Assembly: GCA_035536185.1 (NCBI GenBank)
Contig: DATLOM010000060.1
Coordinates: 19,357 to 83,356, forward strand
Direction: 5' to 3'
Source: GCA-2861595 sp035536185
Lineage (GTDB): Bacteria > Actinomycetota > Acidimicrobiia > Acidimicrobiales > GCA-2861595
Length of the DNA stretch: 64,000 nucleotides
Notes under the pieces: model-generated
Database searches by the model: none
Told to the model about the DNA's origin: nothing
What the model saw: the letters and a program-made list of their open reading frames with translations, nothing else
In this document: positions 44,234-53,997 of the stretch, in pieces
Layout of the letters: each line of letters opens with the position of its first letter
Position numbering within the stretch: the stretch's first letter is position 1
Position numbers and translations under genes: made by a program

Positions 44234-47200
44234 GCCGGCACGTGACCGCCTCAGGTGCCGCCGAGACCCGTCGGGTGATCGTCCGCCGGCGGGTCGGTTG
44301 CATCCTCGCCGCCGTGGCCGCGGTGGCCGCCACCGTCGCCGTGAACGTGCCGGTCCGCGGCACCACACCCGGGCCTACACAACCGGGAATCTGGAAGACG
44401 ACCGAGTCCCTTGACCTTCCGCGTCCTGGCCACACGGCCACAGTGCTCACTGGAGATGCGTGGTCCTGCCCCATCTACTGCGGCCGCCTTTTGATGGCTG
44501 GTGGGTCCGACGCCAGCGGACAGCCCTCGTCGGGCGGCTCGCTGTTCGATCCAGCTACGGGGACCTGGTCAGGGTTCAGCGTCCCCGGGGCCACCCGTGA
44601 GGGGCGGAGCAACCACACCGCTACCAGGATCGCCGACGGAGCGCTGCTCCTCGCCGGCGGGAATGCCGCGGTGTTCATGGCCGGCGAGGACAGCGCCTCG
44701 TCGGCCCCTACGGCCACTGCCGAAATCCTCCGCATCAACCAATCTGGCAACCCGAGCAGCACGAAGACGGGCAGCCTCAACGAAGCCCGTGCCGGCCACA
44801 CCGCCACCTTGCTGCCCGACGGGAAGGTTCTCGTCGTCGGGGGAATCTCCGCGGCCGGTACCCCCCTCGCCTCGGCGGAGATCTTCGATCCCGCCGCGCC
44901 TGGGGTGACGCAGGAACTGCCAGTGGACCCTGGGGGCGGTTTCGGTGTCGTCGAAGTTGTCCCGCAAGGCAAATGGACGGTTACCAGTTCACCCATGGCA
45001 TCGGCCCGCAGCGGGCACACCGCGACGCTCATCCCGACCGCCGGCACCGCCGGCAAGGTCCTGATCGTGGGCGGTGATGCCGCCGGTTCGGCGGAGGTGT
45101 TCGACGTCGCTACGTCGGCTTGGAGCACCGCCGGGTCCCTGAGCCCCGCTCGCACCGCCGTGTCGGCGACCCTCCTCGATGACGGCAGCGTGCTGGTGGC
45201 CGGGGGTCGAACCGACAGCGGGCCTGTAGGCGTAGCTGAGACCTACAACCCGGCGAGCGGCCTCTGGAGCACGGTGGACAGCCTCGAAACGGCACGGGCT
45301 GACCACCTGGCCGTTGCTCTGGCCGATGGGCGGGTGTTGGTGGCCGGTGGTGGTCCTGCGGGCTCGCCCCTTGCCTCGGTTGAGGTGTATGCCCCAGCGT
45401 CAAGCACGTGGTCAGAGGCCCGCCCCATGATCACGGCAAGGCGGCTAGGCGATTCGAGCCTCACCTTGCTCCCCGACGGCACGTTCCTCGCGGCCGGCGC
45501 GCTCGGTAGAACGGAGATCTACGACCCGGGAGCGCCAGCGGTTGGCCACTGGAGTGGTACGGGCTACCTTTCGGAGCCACGACTGGGATACAGCGCAACC
45601 GTCCTCGCCGACGGAAAGCTTTTGGTCGCCGGCGGCGCCACTCCTTCCTCCTCCAAACAAGGCCTGGCGACAAGATCGGCCGAAGTTTACGACCCGGACA
45701 GGGGGACATGGGTAAGTACGAGCGGGCCGATGACGCTGCCCCGGATCGACCATACCGCCACGTTGCTCTCCGGGCCGGCCTGCGCAGGTTCGTCGCCGCC
45801 CGGCTACTGCGGCAAGGTTCTCGTTACCGGTGGCGCCCCCGCTTCCGACCCCGCCTGGACGCAAGGAACGCAGACAGCCGAGCTTTACGATCCCGCTACC
45901 GCGACGTGGGCCCTGGCCGCGCCCATGGCAGTCCGGCGAACTCGGCACGCCGCCCTCCGCCTCGCCGATGGCAAGGTCCTGGTGGTCGGCGGATCGGGCG
46001 TCTCCGACGCGGAGCTGTACGATCCCGGCACGGGTGAATGGTTCGGCGCCGGCGACATGGGGGTCATCCGGGAGGCCGATACTAGAGGTCAGATTAAGGA
46101 GATCCTTGCGACGCAACTTGGAGACGGCAGGGTCATGGTGGTTGGCGGCGACCTCGCCGTCGCCGACAAGAACAAGATTTCCGTCTATGCCAGCGGGACT
46201 TGGAGCGTCATCGAGTACGAGAGCAAGGGGAACGGAGCTAGCGCGACGTTCCTGGCCGACGGGCGGCTGTTCCTGGCCGGCGGGAGCGGGGTAGAGGCGA
46301 CCCGGGCGAAGCTTTACGACCCTACCTCCGGTGCATGGACGGCTTCAGAAGAGATGATTGGAACGGGCCGCGGTGACCACATGGCGACGCTGCTGAAGGA
46401 CGGGCGGGTTCTAATCGCCGGGGGTAGGGATCTCAACTCGAGCAATACGCCCAAGCCGTTACTGCGTTCGACCGAGATCTACGACCCAAGCGCGGATCGC
46501 TGGTCGGAGACGGGCTCATTGGGTACCGTTCGTCAACGGTCTAGGTCTGATGACTTCGCTATGTCACGCCTCACGCTGCTTCGAGATGGCACCGCCTTGA
46601 TTCTCGGAGGCATGGCCATCAACAGCTTCACCAGGACACTGCAGGTCACGGGTGCCGTGAACGAGCGCTACCCCCCGGCGCCGGCCCGAGTGGCCGGAGC
46701 CTTGCCCCCCGGGCGTCCCGGAAGCGTCACCGCCACCGCCGGCAACGCCTCCGCGATGGTGTCGTGGGAGGCGCCGGCCTCCGACGGGGGCGCCCCGATC
46801 CTCTCTTACACAGTGACTGGCACCCCAGGGGGCGCCACCACCACCGTGGCTGGCACTGCCCGGCAGGCGGTGTTGGGCGGTCTGGTCAACGGGTCGTCCT
46901 ACACATTCACCGTTGTTGCAACGAACGCAAATGGCACCAGCCCACTCTCTCTTCCGTCCGACTGGGTCACTCCCCGAGCCGAGGTTCTTGGGCCGCCTAC
47001 CGATGTGGTCGCCACCGCCGGCAACGCCTCTGCCACCGTCTCGTGGCTAGCGCCTGCTGACCAGGGTGAACTTGGCATCAGCGGCTACGTCGTTACGGCC
47101 GCGCCCGGTAGTGCCACCGCCAGGGTCAGCGGCAACCTGCGGTCGGCCCGGCTGAGCCTGGTCAACGGCACCACCTACACGTTCACGGTGCGCGCTAATA

Positions 47201-48393
47201 GAGGTGTGAACGACGATACGCTCGGGATGCCGTCGGAGCCCTCTAACTCCGTCACTCCCTCCGCCGATATCCCCCCCGATCCCACCGAACCGTCGGCGCC
47301 GACCACGGTGAAGGCCACACCCGGGGCCGGTTCGGCCACCGTGGAGTGGGCTGCGCCGGCCTTGGACGGCGGCCGCCCCGTCACCGCATACTGGGTGTCG
47401 GCTTCGCCTGGGGGAGCTACGGTGAGCGTCGGCGCCCCCGCCCGCTCGGCCACAGTCAGCGGCCTTGTCAACGGCACCAAGTACACCTTCGCCGTCTGGG
47501 CCGTCAACGAGATCGGCCCCGGCCCCGCCTCCGACCCCTCCAACGCCGTCACACCGCTGGCGTCTCATGCCGTCCGGGCGCCTGGCTTCCCCACCGCTGT
47601 CGGTGCCACACCTGGGGAGAGGTCAGCCATCGTGACCTGGGCCCGGCCGGCCGCGGAGGGTGGCAGCCCGGTCAGTTCGTTCGTGGTGACGGCACGGCCC
47701 GGTGGGGAGACGGCCACGGCGGCAGGTGACGCTTCTTCCGTCACCTTCGGCGGGCTGGATAACGGCACCGCCTACACCTTCACAGTGCGGGCGGTGAATG
47801 CTGCGGGGCAGGGGCCCCGCTCGGCGCCGTCCAATCAGGTGATCCCGCCCACTGGCGTGGGTGGGGGAGGTTCAGCGGCGGCCCTGAGCACCGGTTCCTC
47901 GTCCGCCTCCACCTGCTCGCCGCTCCCGGCGCCGGCTGCCGGACAGCTGGTGTACCTGGCCGGCTACTCGATCGTCGGCTTGCCCGGCGGAACAAGCACC
48001 GGCGCCCGGTCACCCCTCTACGGCTGGTGGGACAAGGGCACCGGCGGCACCTACGACATGACCGATCCCTCGACGCCGGTGACGGCCGGCCGCGGCTACT
48101 GGGCCTGGGCCCCGTGCGCCCGGCTGGTGGACCTGCCGTCTGTCGGCGCCAGCTCAGCCACGGCGAGCTCCTCGCTGGGCGCCTATCGCGCCTCGCTGGT
48201 GGGGAACCCCTCGGCGAGCGCGCCGGCCACGGTCAGCGGCCACGAGTTCATGGCCCGCTGGGACCCCACCCTCAACGGCGGCGCCGGCGGGTACCAGATG
48301 TCACGCGTCGGCGAGGCATCGACACTGGCAGTAGGCGAGGGTGCCTGGGTGTTCAGCTACCTAGCGACCACTGTCACGGTGTCTGAGCAATGA
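44230..48393 (+). CDS. Giant secreted kelch/FN3 protein, 1387 aa
   Basis: ATG at 44230 overlaps the upstream stop (ATGA). The signal peptide (GCILAAVAAVAATVAVNV) is followed by kelch units to about residue 820, four FN3-like domains (each opening with PxxVxATxGxxSAxVxWxxP) and the same C-terminal module as its partner (SPLYGWWDKGTGG, GYWAWAPCARLV, ASLVGNPSA, WVFSY). Tandem position, coupling and the shared module suggest the pair works together at the cell surface. An open reading frame extending upstream to 43762 is not part of the gene. Confidence 0.85.
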   Translation: MSRHVTASGAAETRRVIVRRRVGCILAAVAAVAATVAVNVPVRGTTPGPTQPGIWKTTESLDLPRPGHTATVLTGDAWSCPIYCGRLLMAGGSDASGQPSSGGSLFDPATGTWSGFSVPGATREGRSNHTATRIADGALLLAGGNAAVFMAGEDSASSAPTATAEILRINQSGNPSSTKTGSLNEARAGHTATLLPDGKVLVVGGISAAGTPLASAEIFDPAAPGVTQELPVDPGGGFGVVEVVPQGKWTVTSSPMASARSGHTATLIPTAGTAGKVLIVGGDAAGSAEVFDVATSAWSTAGSLSPARTAVSATLLDDGSVLVAGGRTDSGPVGVAETYNPASGLWSTVDSLETARADHLAVALADGRVLVAGGGPAGSPLASVEVYAPASSTWSEARPMITARRLGDSSLTLLPDGTFLAAGALGRTEIYDPGAPAVGHWSGTGYLSEPRLGYSATVLADGKLLVAGGATPSSSKQGLATRSAEVYDPDRGTWVSTSGPMTLPRIDHTATLLSGPACAGSSPPGYCGKVLVTGGAPASDPAWTQGTQTAELYDPATATWALAAPMAVRRTRHAALRLADGKVLVVGGSGVSDAELYDPGTGEWFGAGDMGVIREADTRGQIKEILATQLGDGRVMVVGGDLAVADKNKISVYASGTWSVIEYESKGNGASATFLADGRLFLAGGSGVEATRAKLYDPTSGAWTASEEMIGTGRGDHMATLLKDGRVLIAGGRDLNSSNTPKPLLRSTEIYDPSADRWSETGSLGTVRQRSRSDDFAMSRLTLLRDGTALILGGMAINSFTRTLQVTGAVNERYPPAPARVAGALPPGRPGSVTATAGNASAMVSWEAPASDGGAPILSYTVTGTPGGATTTVAGTARQAVLGGLVNGSSYTFTVVATNANGTSPLSLPSDWVTPRAEVLGPPTDVVATAGNASATVSWLAPADQGELGISGYVVTAAPGSATARVSGNLRSARLSLVNGTTYTFTVRANRGVNDDTLGMPSEPSNSVTPSADIPPDPTEPSAPTTVKATPGAGSATVEWAAPALDGGRPVTAYWVSASPGGATVSVGAPARSATVSGLVNGTKYTFAVWAVNEIGPGPASDPSNAVTPLASHAVRAPGFPTAVGATPGERSAIVTWARPAAEGGSPVSSFVVTARPGGETATAAGDASSVTFGGLDNGTAYTFTVRAVNAAGQGPRSAPSNQVIPPTGVGGGGSAAALSTGSSSASTCSPLPAPAAGQLVYLAGYSIVGLPGGTSTGARSPLYGWWDKGTGGTYDMTDPSTPVTAGRGYWAWAPCARLVDLPSVGASSATASSSLGAYRASLVGNPSASAPATVSGHEFMARWDPTLNGGAGGYQMSRVGEASTLAVGEGAWVFSYLATTVTVSEQ

Positions 48394-48425
48394 CCCGAAG
48401 AGGCTCGTTCGAGAATGTTCCCGAT

Positions 48426-48458
48426 CTTCACGGCTTCTTCAGGTTGGGCTGTCACAAT
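48426..48458 (+). promoter_or_regulatory. 11-nt direct-repeat box plus -10 for the 48506 gene
   Basis: CTTCAC (48426-48431) and CTTCAG (48437-48442), 11 nt apart, followed after 10 nt by CACAAT (48453-48458), the same -10 as at the FtsH gene. The predicted leader is about 42 nt. Confidence 0.65.
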
Positions 48459-48505
48459 CGCTTTGGAGTTCGCCTAGGGGCGGCACGGGAGAGGAAGGAA
48501 ATCTC

Positions 48506-49096
48506 ATGACCAGAAGTAGGGTCCGCAACCTCGGCGGCGTAGGAGTGGCAGTGCTGGCCGGTGCCATGGCGGTCTCGTCGGTGGCGCTTGCGTGTACTTC
48601 GTACGTGCAGCAGGGTTTCGTAGTGGTTCCTGACACAACCAACCTGACAGGACTACATGGAGGCCTGGCTCGAGGGATCGGCGCCGTCGCAGGCCGAGAC
48701 GGGCTCGATGTTAATGCCCCGGCAGTTGTGAACATTTCAATGTACGACTCCACCCAGGCAATGGAAGCAGGACTAGAAGCCGAGGCGAACAAGTTCGCCT
48801 CGTACACCCCTAGCCTTCAGACCGGCCCGCCCGTTCGCATCTTCACTGAACACGCCCCGGACCCGTGCGCCGGTGCCACCCCGGTCGTGGGTGGCTCCGG
48901 GAGCACGAGTTCGCCGGACGGCACATTCAACTTTCCATTCACGCTCCCGTCCCCCGGAAGCTACCCTCGACTGGTGTGGTTCTGCGCTTCGGCCGGTACC
49001 GCTATCTCCGGTCCCTTCGGCCCAAGCACAGTAGAGAGTCCATCGGCGCTCGCAACGGTATCGCCGGCCTCCGTCGCTCCGTTCATCATCACCTGA
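48506..49096 (+). CDS. Secreted ACT-type protein, 196 aa
   Basis: GAGGAAGGAA precedes ATG 48506. The signal peptide ends VALA, followed by mature CTSYVQQG. The rest has a beta-rich look with two further cysteines (APDPCAGATPV, LVWFCASAG), and no transmembrane tail, so it may be released. It has no recognisable enzyme motif. It precedes the BNR-cupredoxin operon. Confidence 0.78.
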   Translation: MTRSRVRNLGGVGVAVLAGAMAVSSVALACTSYVQQGFVVVPDTTNLTGLHGGLARGIGAVAGRDGLDVNAPAVVNISMYDSTQAMEAGLEAEANKFASYTPSLQTGPPVRIFTEHAPDPCAGATPVVGGSGSTSSPDGTFNFPFTLPSPGSYPRLVWFCASAGTAISGPFGPSTVESPSALATVSPASVAPFIIT

Positions 49097-49207
49097 ACAC
49101 ACAGATCGTCACGCCAACTCCGGGCCCGGCCGCTGCCGCGTGGGGTCCTGGCCCTGCTCGTGGGCCTGGGCGGAATCCTCATCGGTGACTACTCTCGGAG
49201 CCGATAC

Positions 49208-50758
49208 ATGATGGGGCTCCCGAGGGCCGTCGCCGCCCTCCCCGTGGTCTTGTTCGTTCTGAAGCCGCTGCCGGTGCAAGGGGAGGCTCCGCCGCTGCCG
49301 CGGGTGCACGAGGAGTTACCGGCAACGGCGAACACCCTTGTGGCTCCGTTGGCCCAGAACTCGCCGATGTTGGTGGCCGACCCCAGGGACTCGCGCCTCG
49401 TGGTGCTGGCCAACCGGGTAGATGCACCGACCTTCGGGTGTGCCCTTCAGGTCTCGGGCGACGGTGGCCGTCACTGGGTCCCGGCCAACCCGGTGCCCAA
49501 GCTCCCTGCCGGAGCGGACACCTGCTACGCCCCCGAGGTGGCCTTCGATGCGGAAGGGGTTTTGTACTACCTGTTCGTGGGCTTAGCGGGTGAGGGGAAC
49601 GAGCCAATGGGTGTGTTCATCGCCACCTCAGCCGATCACGGCCGCAACTTCGGAACGCCGAAGAAGGTGCTAGGACCACGGAACTTCATGGTGCGCATGG
49701 CCATTGACCAGTCCTCGGGTCGCCTCCACCTCGTGTGGCTGCATGCGACGGGGGACCCCGGCACCGGCTCACTGCCCCCGCCGCCCAATCCGATTCTTGC
49801 CGCCCACTCCGACGACGGCGGCCGCACCTTCAACAAACCTGTCCAGGTGAGCGACGCTTCCCGAAAGCTGGTGGTAGCGCCGGCCGTGGCTCTTGGGCCC
49901 GACCGGGCGCTGCACGTGCTCTATTACGACCTGGGAGAAGATCTCGTCGACTACCACGGCCTGGAGGGGCCGACATGGGACGGCAAGTGGTCCCTGGTGG
50001 TAGCGAACTCCCGTGACGGGGGCCGACGCTTCAGCCGCGGAACCGTGGTGGACGACGGTGTGGTGCCCCCCGAGCGGGTCATGTTGATCTTCACGATGCC
50101 GCCTCCGGCGCTGGTCGCCGATCAGTCCGGGCGGCTCTTTGCCGCATGGCACGACGCCCGCAACGGCGACTGGGACGTGTTCATGCGCAGCTCAGGCGAC
50201 GTCGGCCGATCGTGGTCGCGGCCCCGGCGGCTCAACGATGATGGCCTCGGCAGCGGCCGCCACCAGTACCAGCCTCGGCTGTCGACGAGCTCGAACGGGC
50301 GCGTCGATGCCGTGTTCTACGACCGCCGGAACGATGCCCGCAACGTCGCCAACGACGTCTACCTCACCTCCTCGTCCGACGAGGGCCGGACCTTCGGCCC
50401 CAACGTGAAGGTGACCACGAAGTCCTCCAATTCCCTCTTCGGCCAGCGCTACCTGGGCGCTGCGGCCACCGGCATGGTGGAGTTCGGTGCCCGCCTCGGA
50501 CTTCTGTCGCGAGAAGGCGAGGCGGTGGCGGCGTGGACGGATACTCGAAATGGTTACGCCCCCCCGTACCAGGACATCTTCACCGCCGCGGTCGAGCTGA
50601 AGCGACCGTCAAAGGATGACTTCGCCATTGGTGCGCCCCAGTTCGCTGGGGCGGTGGTGCTCGCTGGGATCGGGTGGTTGGGGTACCGGCGCTGGCGCCG
50701 GCGGCCAGCGCCGATCACTGCCAGTGAGCGCGGAAGGGCCGGCGATGCGATTGTCTAG
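49208..50758 (+). CDS. BNR/sialidase-fold secreted protein, first of the duplicated cassette
   Basis: About 516 aa. N-terminal export helix (AVAALPVVLFVL), NSPMLVADPRDSRLVVLANR, the conserved PTFGCALQVSGDGG, LPAGADTCYAPEVAFD, then further Asp-box blades and a C-terminal hydrophobic segment with RRWRRR. It is closely related to 51287-52894 and to the left-edge gene. Starts at 49208 or 49211 (ATGATG); TACTCT lies just upstream. Its end overlaps the cupredoxin gene by 14 nt. Confidence 0.83.
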   Translation: MMGLPRAVAALPVVLFVLKPLPVQGEAPPLPRVHEELPATANTLVAPLAQNSPMLVADPRDSRLVVLANRVDAPTFGCALQVSGDGGRHWVPANPVPKLPAGADTCYAPEVAFDAEGVLYYLFVGLAGEGNEPMGVFIATSADHGRNFGTPKKVLGPRNFMVRMAIDQSSGRLHLVWLHATGDPGTGSLPPPPNPILAAHSDDGGRTFNKPVQVSDASRKLVVAPAVALGPDRALHVLYYDLGEDLVDYHGLEGPTWDGKWSLVVANSRDGGRRFSRGTVVDDGVVPPERVMLIFTMPPPALVADQSGRLFAAWHDARNGDWDVFMRSSGDVGRSWSRPRRLNDDGLGSGRHQYQPRLSTSSNGRVDAVFYDRRNDARNVANDVYLTSSSDEGRTFGPNVKVTTKSSNSLFGQRYLGAAATGMVEFGARLGLLSREGEAVAAWTDTRNGYAPPYQDIFTAAVELKRPSKDDFAIGAPQFAGAVVLAGIGWLGYRRWRRRPAPITASERGRAGDAIV

Positions 50759-51290
50759 GCGCTCATTCTCTACGCGCCGCCGGCGCGCGTTCAGCACCAC
50801 GGCGGCGACCGCGGGGGCAGTGGCTTTGATCACCCCGTCGTGTGCGCCGAAGGCGACTCCCGTCGCGCCGGTGCCAATGCCCACGATCGTCGAGGTGACC
50901 ATGAGCGAGTACTCGTTCAGCCGCGTCGGCCAGATGCCGGCTGGGCGCGCCGTGTTCCGGGCTCGGAACAGGGGAACGATGCCACACCAGGTGATCCTCA
51001 CGCCGATCCCGGACGACTATCCCCCTGTGGCTGAGCTGTTCGCCTCTCGCACGGGCAAGGGCCTCTCCCCGGTGGCCATCCTCCGCAGTCTCGCTCCCGG
51101 TGAGCGTGGCACATTTGCCTTCGATCTGGCCCCGTCTCGCTACGCCCTGGTCTGCCTCGTAACCGACGCCGAAGGCACTTCGCACGCGGCCAAGGGCATG
51201 AGCCGTGAGTTCGTAGTGCCGCCGGCGCCCACTGGCACCTCTCGCCCTGCTGTGAAGAAGCCGAGACAGCCGAGACAGCCGGATCAGTGA
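50745..51290 (+). CDS. Exported cupredoxin-like protein, first copy
   Basis: About 181 aa. The N-terminus has SRRSFSTRRRRAF (Tat-like twin arginine) then a hydrophobic stretch and a Cys suited to lipidation (ITPSC). The domain has a His in MPHQVIL and a C-terminal C-x9-H-x4-M (VCLVTDAEGTSHAAKGM), fitting type-1 copper ligands His, Cys, His, Met with a longer Cys-His loop than usual. It could carry electrons for a BNR partner. GAAGGG precedes the ATG; the stop overlaps the next GTG. Confidence 0.72.
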   Translation: MRLSRRSFSTRRRRAFSTTAATAGAVALITPSCAPKATPVAPVPMPTIVEVTMSEYSFSRVGQMPAGRAVFRARNRGTMPHQVILTPIPDDYPPVAELFASRTGKGLSPVAILRSLAPGERGTFAFDLAPSRYALVCLVTDAEGTSHAAKGMSREFVVPPAPTGTSRPAVKKPRQPRQPDQ

Positions 51291-52894
51291 CCGGGCCGGA
51301 CCTCACGATGCCGTCGTCGGCTGCCCCCGTGGTCGAGCCTGGTCGCCGCGGCCGGCTGGGCCTGGTCCTTTCCCTCTTGGTCGCCGTGGCGGGCGCCTCT
51401 CTTCTGGCCGGGCTCATCCCCGGCGGCGACGGCGGTGTCGGCCGGCCCAGAGTTCTCCCCGAGCTTCCCGTGACGGCGATGAACCGCACGGCGGGCGTCT
51501 CCAACAACTCACCCGCGCTGGTCGCCGACCCCGCCGATCCTCGGGTGGTGGTGATGGCCAACCGCCAGGATGCTCCAGACTTCGGCTGCGCCCTCCAGGT
51601 CTCCGGTGACAGTGGGCGGACATGGCTGAGTGCCGAACCGGTCGCGACACTGCCGGCTGGTGCCGACAAGTGCTATGCGCCAGAGGTGGCCTTCGACCGC
51701 CACGGGCGGTTGTACTACTTGTTCGTCGGCCTCCAAGGGGCGGGCAACGAGCCGATGGGGGCCTTTCTCGCGACCTCCACCGACGGCGGCTCCACCTTCA
51801 CCCCCGCCCGGCGCGTGCTCGGCCCGCTCAACTTCGCCGTACGCATGGCCATCGACCCCTCGCGGGGAGGACGAGGCCGCCTGCACCTTGTATGGCTGAA
51901 GGCGACATCGGACCCTCCGACCGGAGGGTTCGGCCCCCCGCCGAACCCGATAATGACCGCGTACTCCGACAACGGCGGACGCTCCTTCTCGAGGCCTGTC
52001 CAGGTCAGCGATCGCACCCGACAGAGGGTGGTGGCTCCGGCCCTGGCCATCGGACGTGACGGCGCCGTCCACGTGGCCTATTACGACCTCCGGGACGACG
52101 CCATCGACTACCAGGGGCTCGAGGGGGCCGTGTGGGAGGAGCCATGGTCGCTGATCGTCTCCAGCTCCAGGGATGGGGGGCGCCGGTTCGCTCGGGGAGT
52201 GGTGGCCGATGCCAAGGTGGTGGCTCACGAACGGGTGATGCTCATCTTCACCATGCCCGCTCCCTCCCTCGTGGCCGACCGCTCCGGGACGATGTGCCTG
52301 GCCTGGACCGACGCCCGGTTGGGCGATGCGGATGTCTTCGCCCGGTGTGCTGGGCCCGACGGGCGCTGGAGAGCGGCTCAGCGGGTGAACGACGACCCCG
52401 AAGGGAACGGGCGCGTCCAGTACCTGCCCCGGCTGTCACTTGCCCCTGGCGGAAGAGTCGATGCCATCTTCTTCGACCGCCGTGTGGATCCGGAGAACCA
52501 GGCCAACAACGTCTTCTACACGTTCTCCAGTGACGGCGGGCGGAGATTCGCCAGCAACCGGCGGGTCACCACCGAGGCTTCGGACACCCGGATAGGGCCC
52601 GAGTACTCCCACGCCGCCGCCGCCGGGCAGTACGAGTTCGGCTCACGGCTCGCGCTGCTGTCGGAGCGGCGACGGGTGCTGGCCGCGTGGAACGACACCC
52701 GCAACATCCCGCGGCGGCCGGGAGCGACCGCCCAGGACCTTTTCGCCACCGTCATCCGGCTCCCGAACTCCGGTTCCGGCAGCGCCCGGCGCGGCCTCGG
52801 CGCCGGTCTGCTCGCCGTCGGCGCTGTCGCCGCCTGCATCGACGTGACACGCCGGCGACGTCGCCCGGAGGCCGGGCCGGTGAGCGCGCTGTGA
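51287..52894 (+). CDS. BNR/sialidase-fold secreted protein, second of the duplicated cassette
   Basis: 535 aa with an N-terminal helix (LVLSLLVAVAGASLLAGL), then NNSPALVADPADPRVVVMAN, PDFGCALQVSGDSG, LPAGADKCYAPEVAFD, YYDLRDDAIDYQGLEG and C-terminal hydrophobic and basic residues. It matches the first cassette copy along its length. GTG at 51287 overlaps the previous stop. Confidence 0.83.
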   Translation: MTGPDLTMPSSAAPVVEPGRRGRLGLVLSLLVAVAGASLLAGLIPGGDGGVGRPRVLPELPVTAMNRTAGVSNNSPALVADPADPRVVVMANRQDAPDFGCALQVSGDSGRTWLSAEPVATLPAGADKCYAPEVAFDRHGRLYYLFVGLQGAGNEPMGAFLATSTDGGSTFTPARRVLGPLNFAVRMAIDPSRGGRGRLHLVWLKATSDPPTGGFGPPPNPIMTAYSDNGGRSFSRPVQVSDRTRQRVVAPALAIGRDGAVHVAYYDLRDDAIDYQGLEGAVWEEPWSLIVSSSRDGGRRFARGVVADAKVVAHERVMLIFTMPAPSLVADRSGTMCLAWTDARLGDADVFARCAGPDGRWRAAQRVNDDPEGNGRVQYLPRLSLAPGGRVDAIFFDRRVDPENQANNVFYTFSSDGGRRFASNRRVTTEASDTRIGPEYSHAAAAGQYEFGSRLALLSERRRVLAAWNDTRNIPRRPGATAQDLFATVIRLPNSGSGSARRGLGAGLLAVGAVAACIDVTRRRRRPEAGPVSAL

Positions 52895-53421
52895 ATCAGC
52901 GACGAAGCGGCGCCCGCCTCCCCAGGGCGGCTGCAGGCCGGCTCTGGCTCTGCATCCTTCTGGCTGGGGCGGTGACGACTGCATGCCGTGAACCCAAGCG
53001 CCCGGCGCCGGCGCCGCTGCGCGGTCCCAAGGTGATCGACGTGAGGATGCGGGACTTCGCCTTCGACTACAAGGGCGTCATCCCGGGTGGCCGAGTCGTC
53101 TTCAGGGCGCGCAACACCGGGAGTGAGCAGCACCAGCTCGAGCTGGTGCCGCTGGGGGAGGACTACCCACCACTGGACGAGCAGTTGCGAGGTGGTACCA
53201 GGCGTATCGTCCTGGCCGTCGCGGGCCTGCCGCGGCGCGGTCCCGGCAAGAGCGGAGCGTTCGCCGCCGACCTCGTACCAGGCAGTCGCTATGGCTTCGT
53301 CTGTTTCGTAGAGGGGGAGGACGGCGAGGTCCACGCCCTGAAGGGGATGAGCTCGGAGTTCCGGGCCGGCGGAGGCCCCCCTGGCCCGGGACCTGTAGCG
53401 ACACCTCCGTCGGCCGGCTGA
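52891..53421 (+). CDS. Exported cupredoxin-like lipoprotein, second copy
   Basis: About 176 aa. A lipobox in AGAVTTAC and the domain with EQHQLELV and CFVEGEDGEVHALKGM repeat the His plus C-x9-H-x4-M layout of the first copy. GTG at 52891 overlaps the BNR stop. Preservation of all four candidate copper ligands in both copies argues that metal binding is selected. Confidence 0.72.
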   Translation: MNQRRSGARLPRAAAGRLWLCILLAGAVTTACREPKRPAPAPLRGPKVIDVRMRDFAFDYKGVIPGGRVVFRARNTGSEQHQLELVPLGEDYPPLDEQLRGGTRRIVLAVAGLPRRGPGKSGAFAADLVPGSRYGFVCFVEGEDGEVHALKGMSSEFRAGGGPPGPGPVATPPSAG

Positions 53422-53483
53422 AAGTAGTGCTCTCCCTGTTCGGCGAGCTGCTTCATCGCTACGACAGGTGCTAGACCGTCGAA

Positions 53484-53939
53484 ATGACCGGGCGCCTCAC
53501 AACGGCAGCGGCCGCCATCGTTGCAATCGCGCTGGTCTCGGTTTCATTGGCGTCGGCGTGTACGGCGATCAGGGGCACCACGCAGTACTCGGCAGCCAGC
53601 CCTACGACGGGCCCGCCGGGAACGACGATCTCCGCTTACGCAACAGGTGCCGCGTCCAATTCGCTGTTCAAGCTCGTCGTCGGTCACGACGGGAAGCTGA
53701 AGCCGAGGCGGGGGTTGCATGCCTGCATGGAGTTCGAGGAGACGGCGGTGAGCGCCGGTCCGTGGCGGTCGGATGTTTACGGCAACATCGCCGACGCAAG
53801 CTCTCCCGCCTCGGGGCCGATTCCCGAAGGCCTGGTGCCCGGCGTGTGGCACGTGTGCTTCTACGAGATCACGCCGGGGCAGGAAGGGGCTACGGCTACC
53901 GCGGCCGCCAGCCCGCTATTCACGCTCACGATGATCTGA
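53484..53939 (+). CDS. Secreted ACT-type protein, 151 aa
   Basis: A signal peptide ends LASA followed by mature CTAIRGTTQ. Two more cysteines follow (LHACMEFEE, WHVCFYEI). No clear direct-repeat box is present, only a CTTCAT half-site at 53451-53456, so it may belong to the upstream operon. Function unknown. Confidence 0.75.
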   Translation: MTGRLTTAAAAIVAIALVSVSLASACTAIRGTTQYSAASPTTGPPGTTISAYATGAASNSLFKLVVGHDGKLKPRRGLHACMEFEETAVSAGPWRSDVYGNIADASSPASGPIPEGLVPGVWHVCFYEITPGQEGATATAAASPLFTLTMI

Positions 53940-53997
53940 GCCAAGAGCGGTCCGAGGGCATCGCATCACGGCCGGCTCCCTCCGGAGAGGAGAGGCA

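Noticed and set aside
49208..52894. Active sialidases in the BNR proteins
   Set aside because: Asp boxes define the fold only; the catalytic Arg triad and Tyr/Glu pair could not be identified.
53440..53472. Possible direct-repeat box before the 53484 ACT gene
   Set aside because: Only a CTTCAT half-site is present and the partner repeat does not occur 11 nt upstream.
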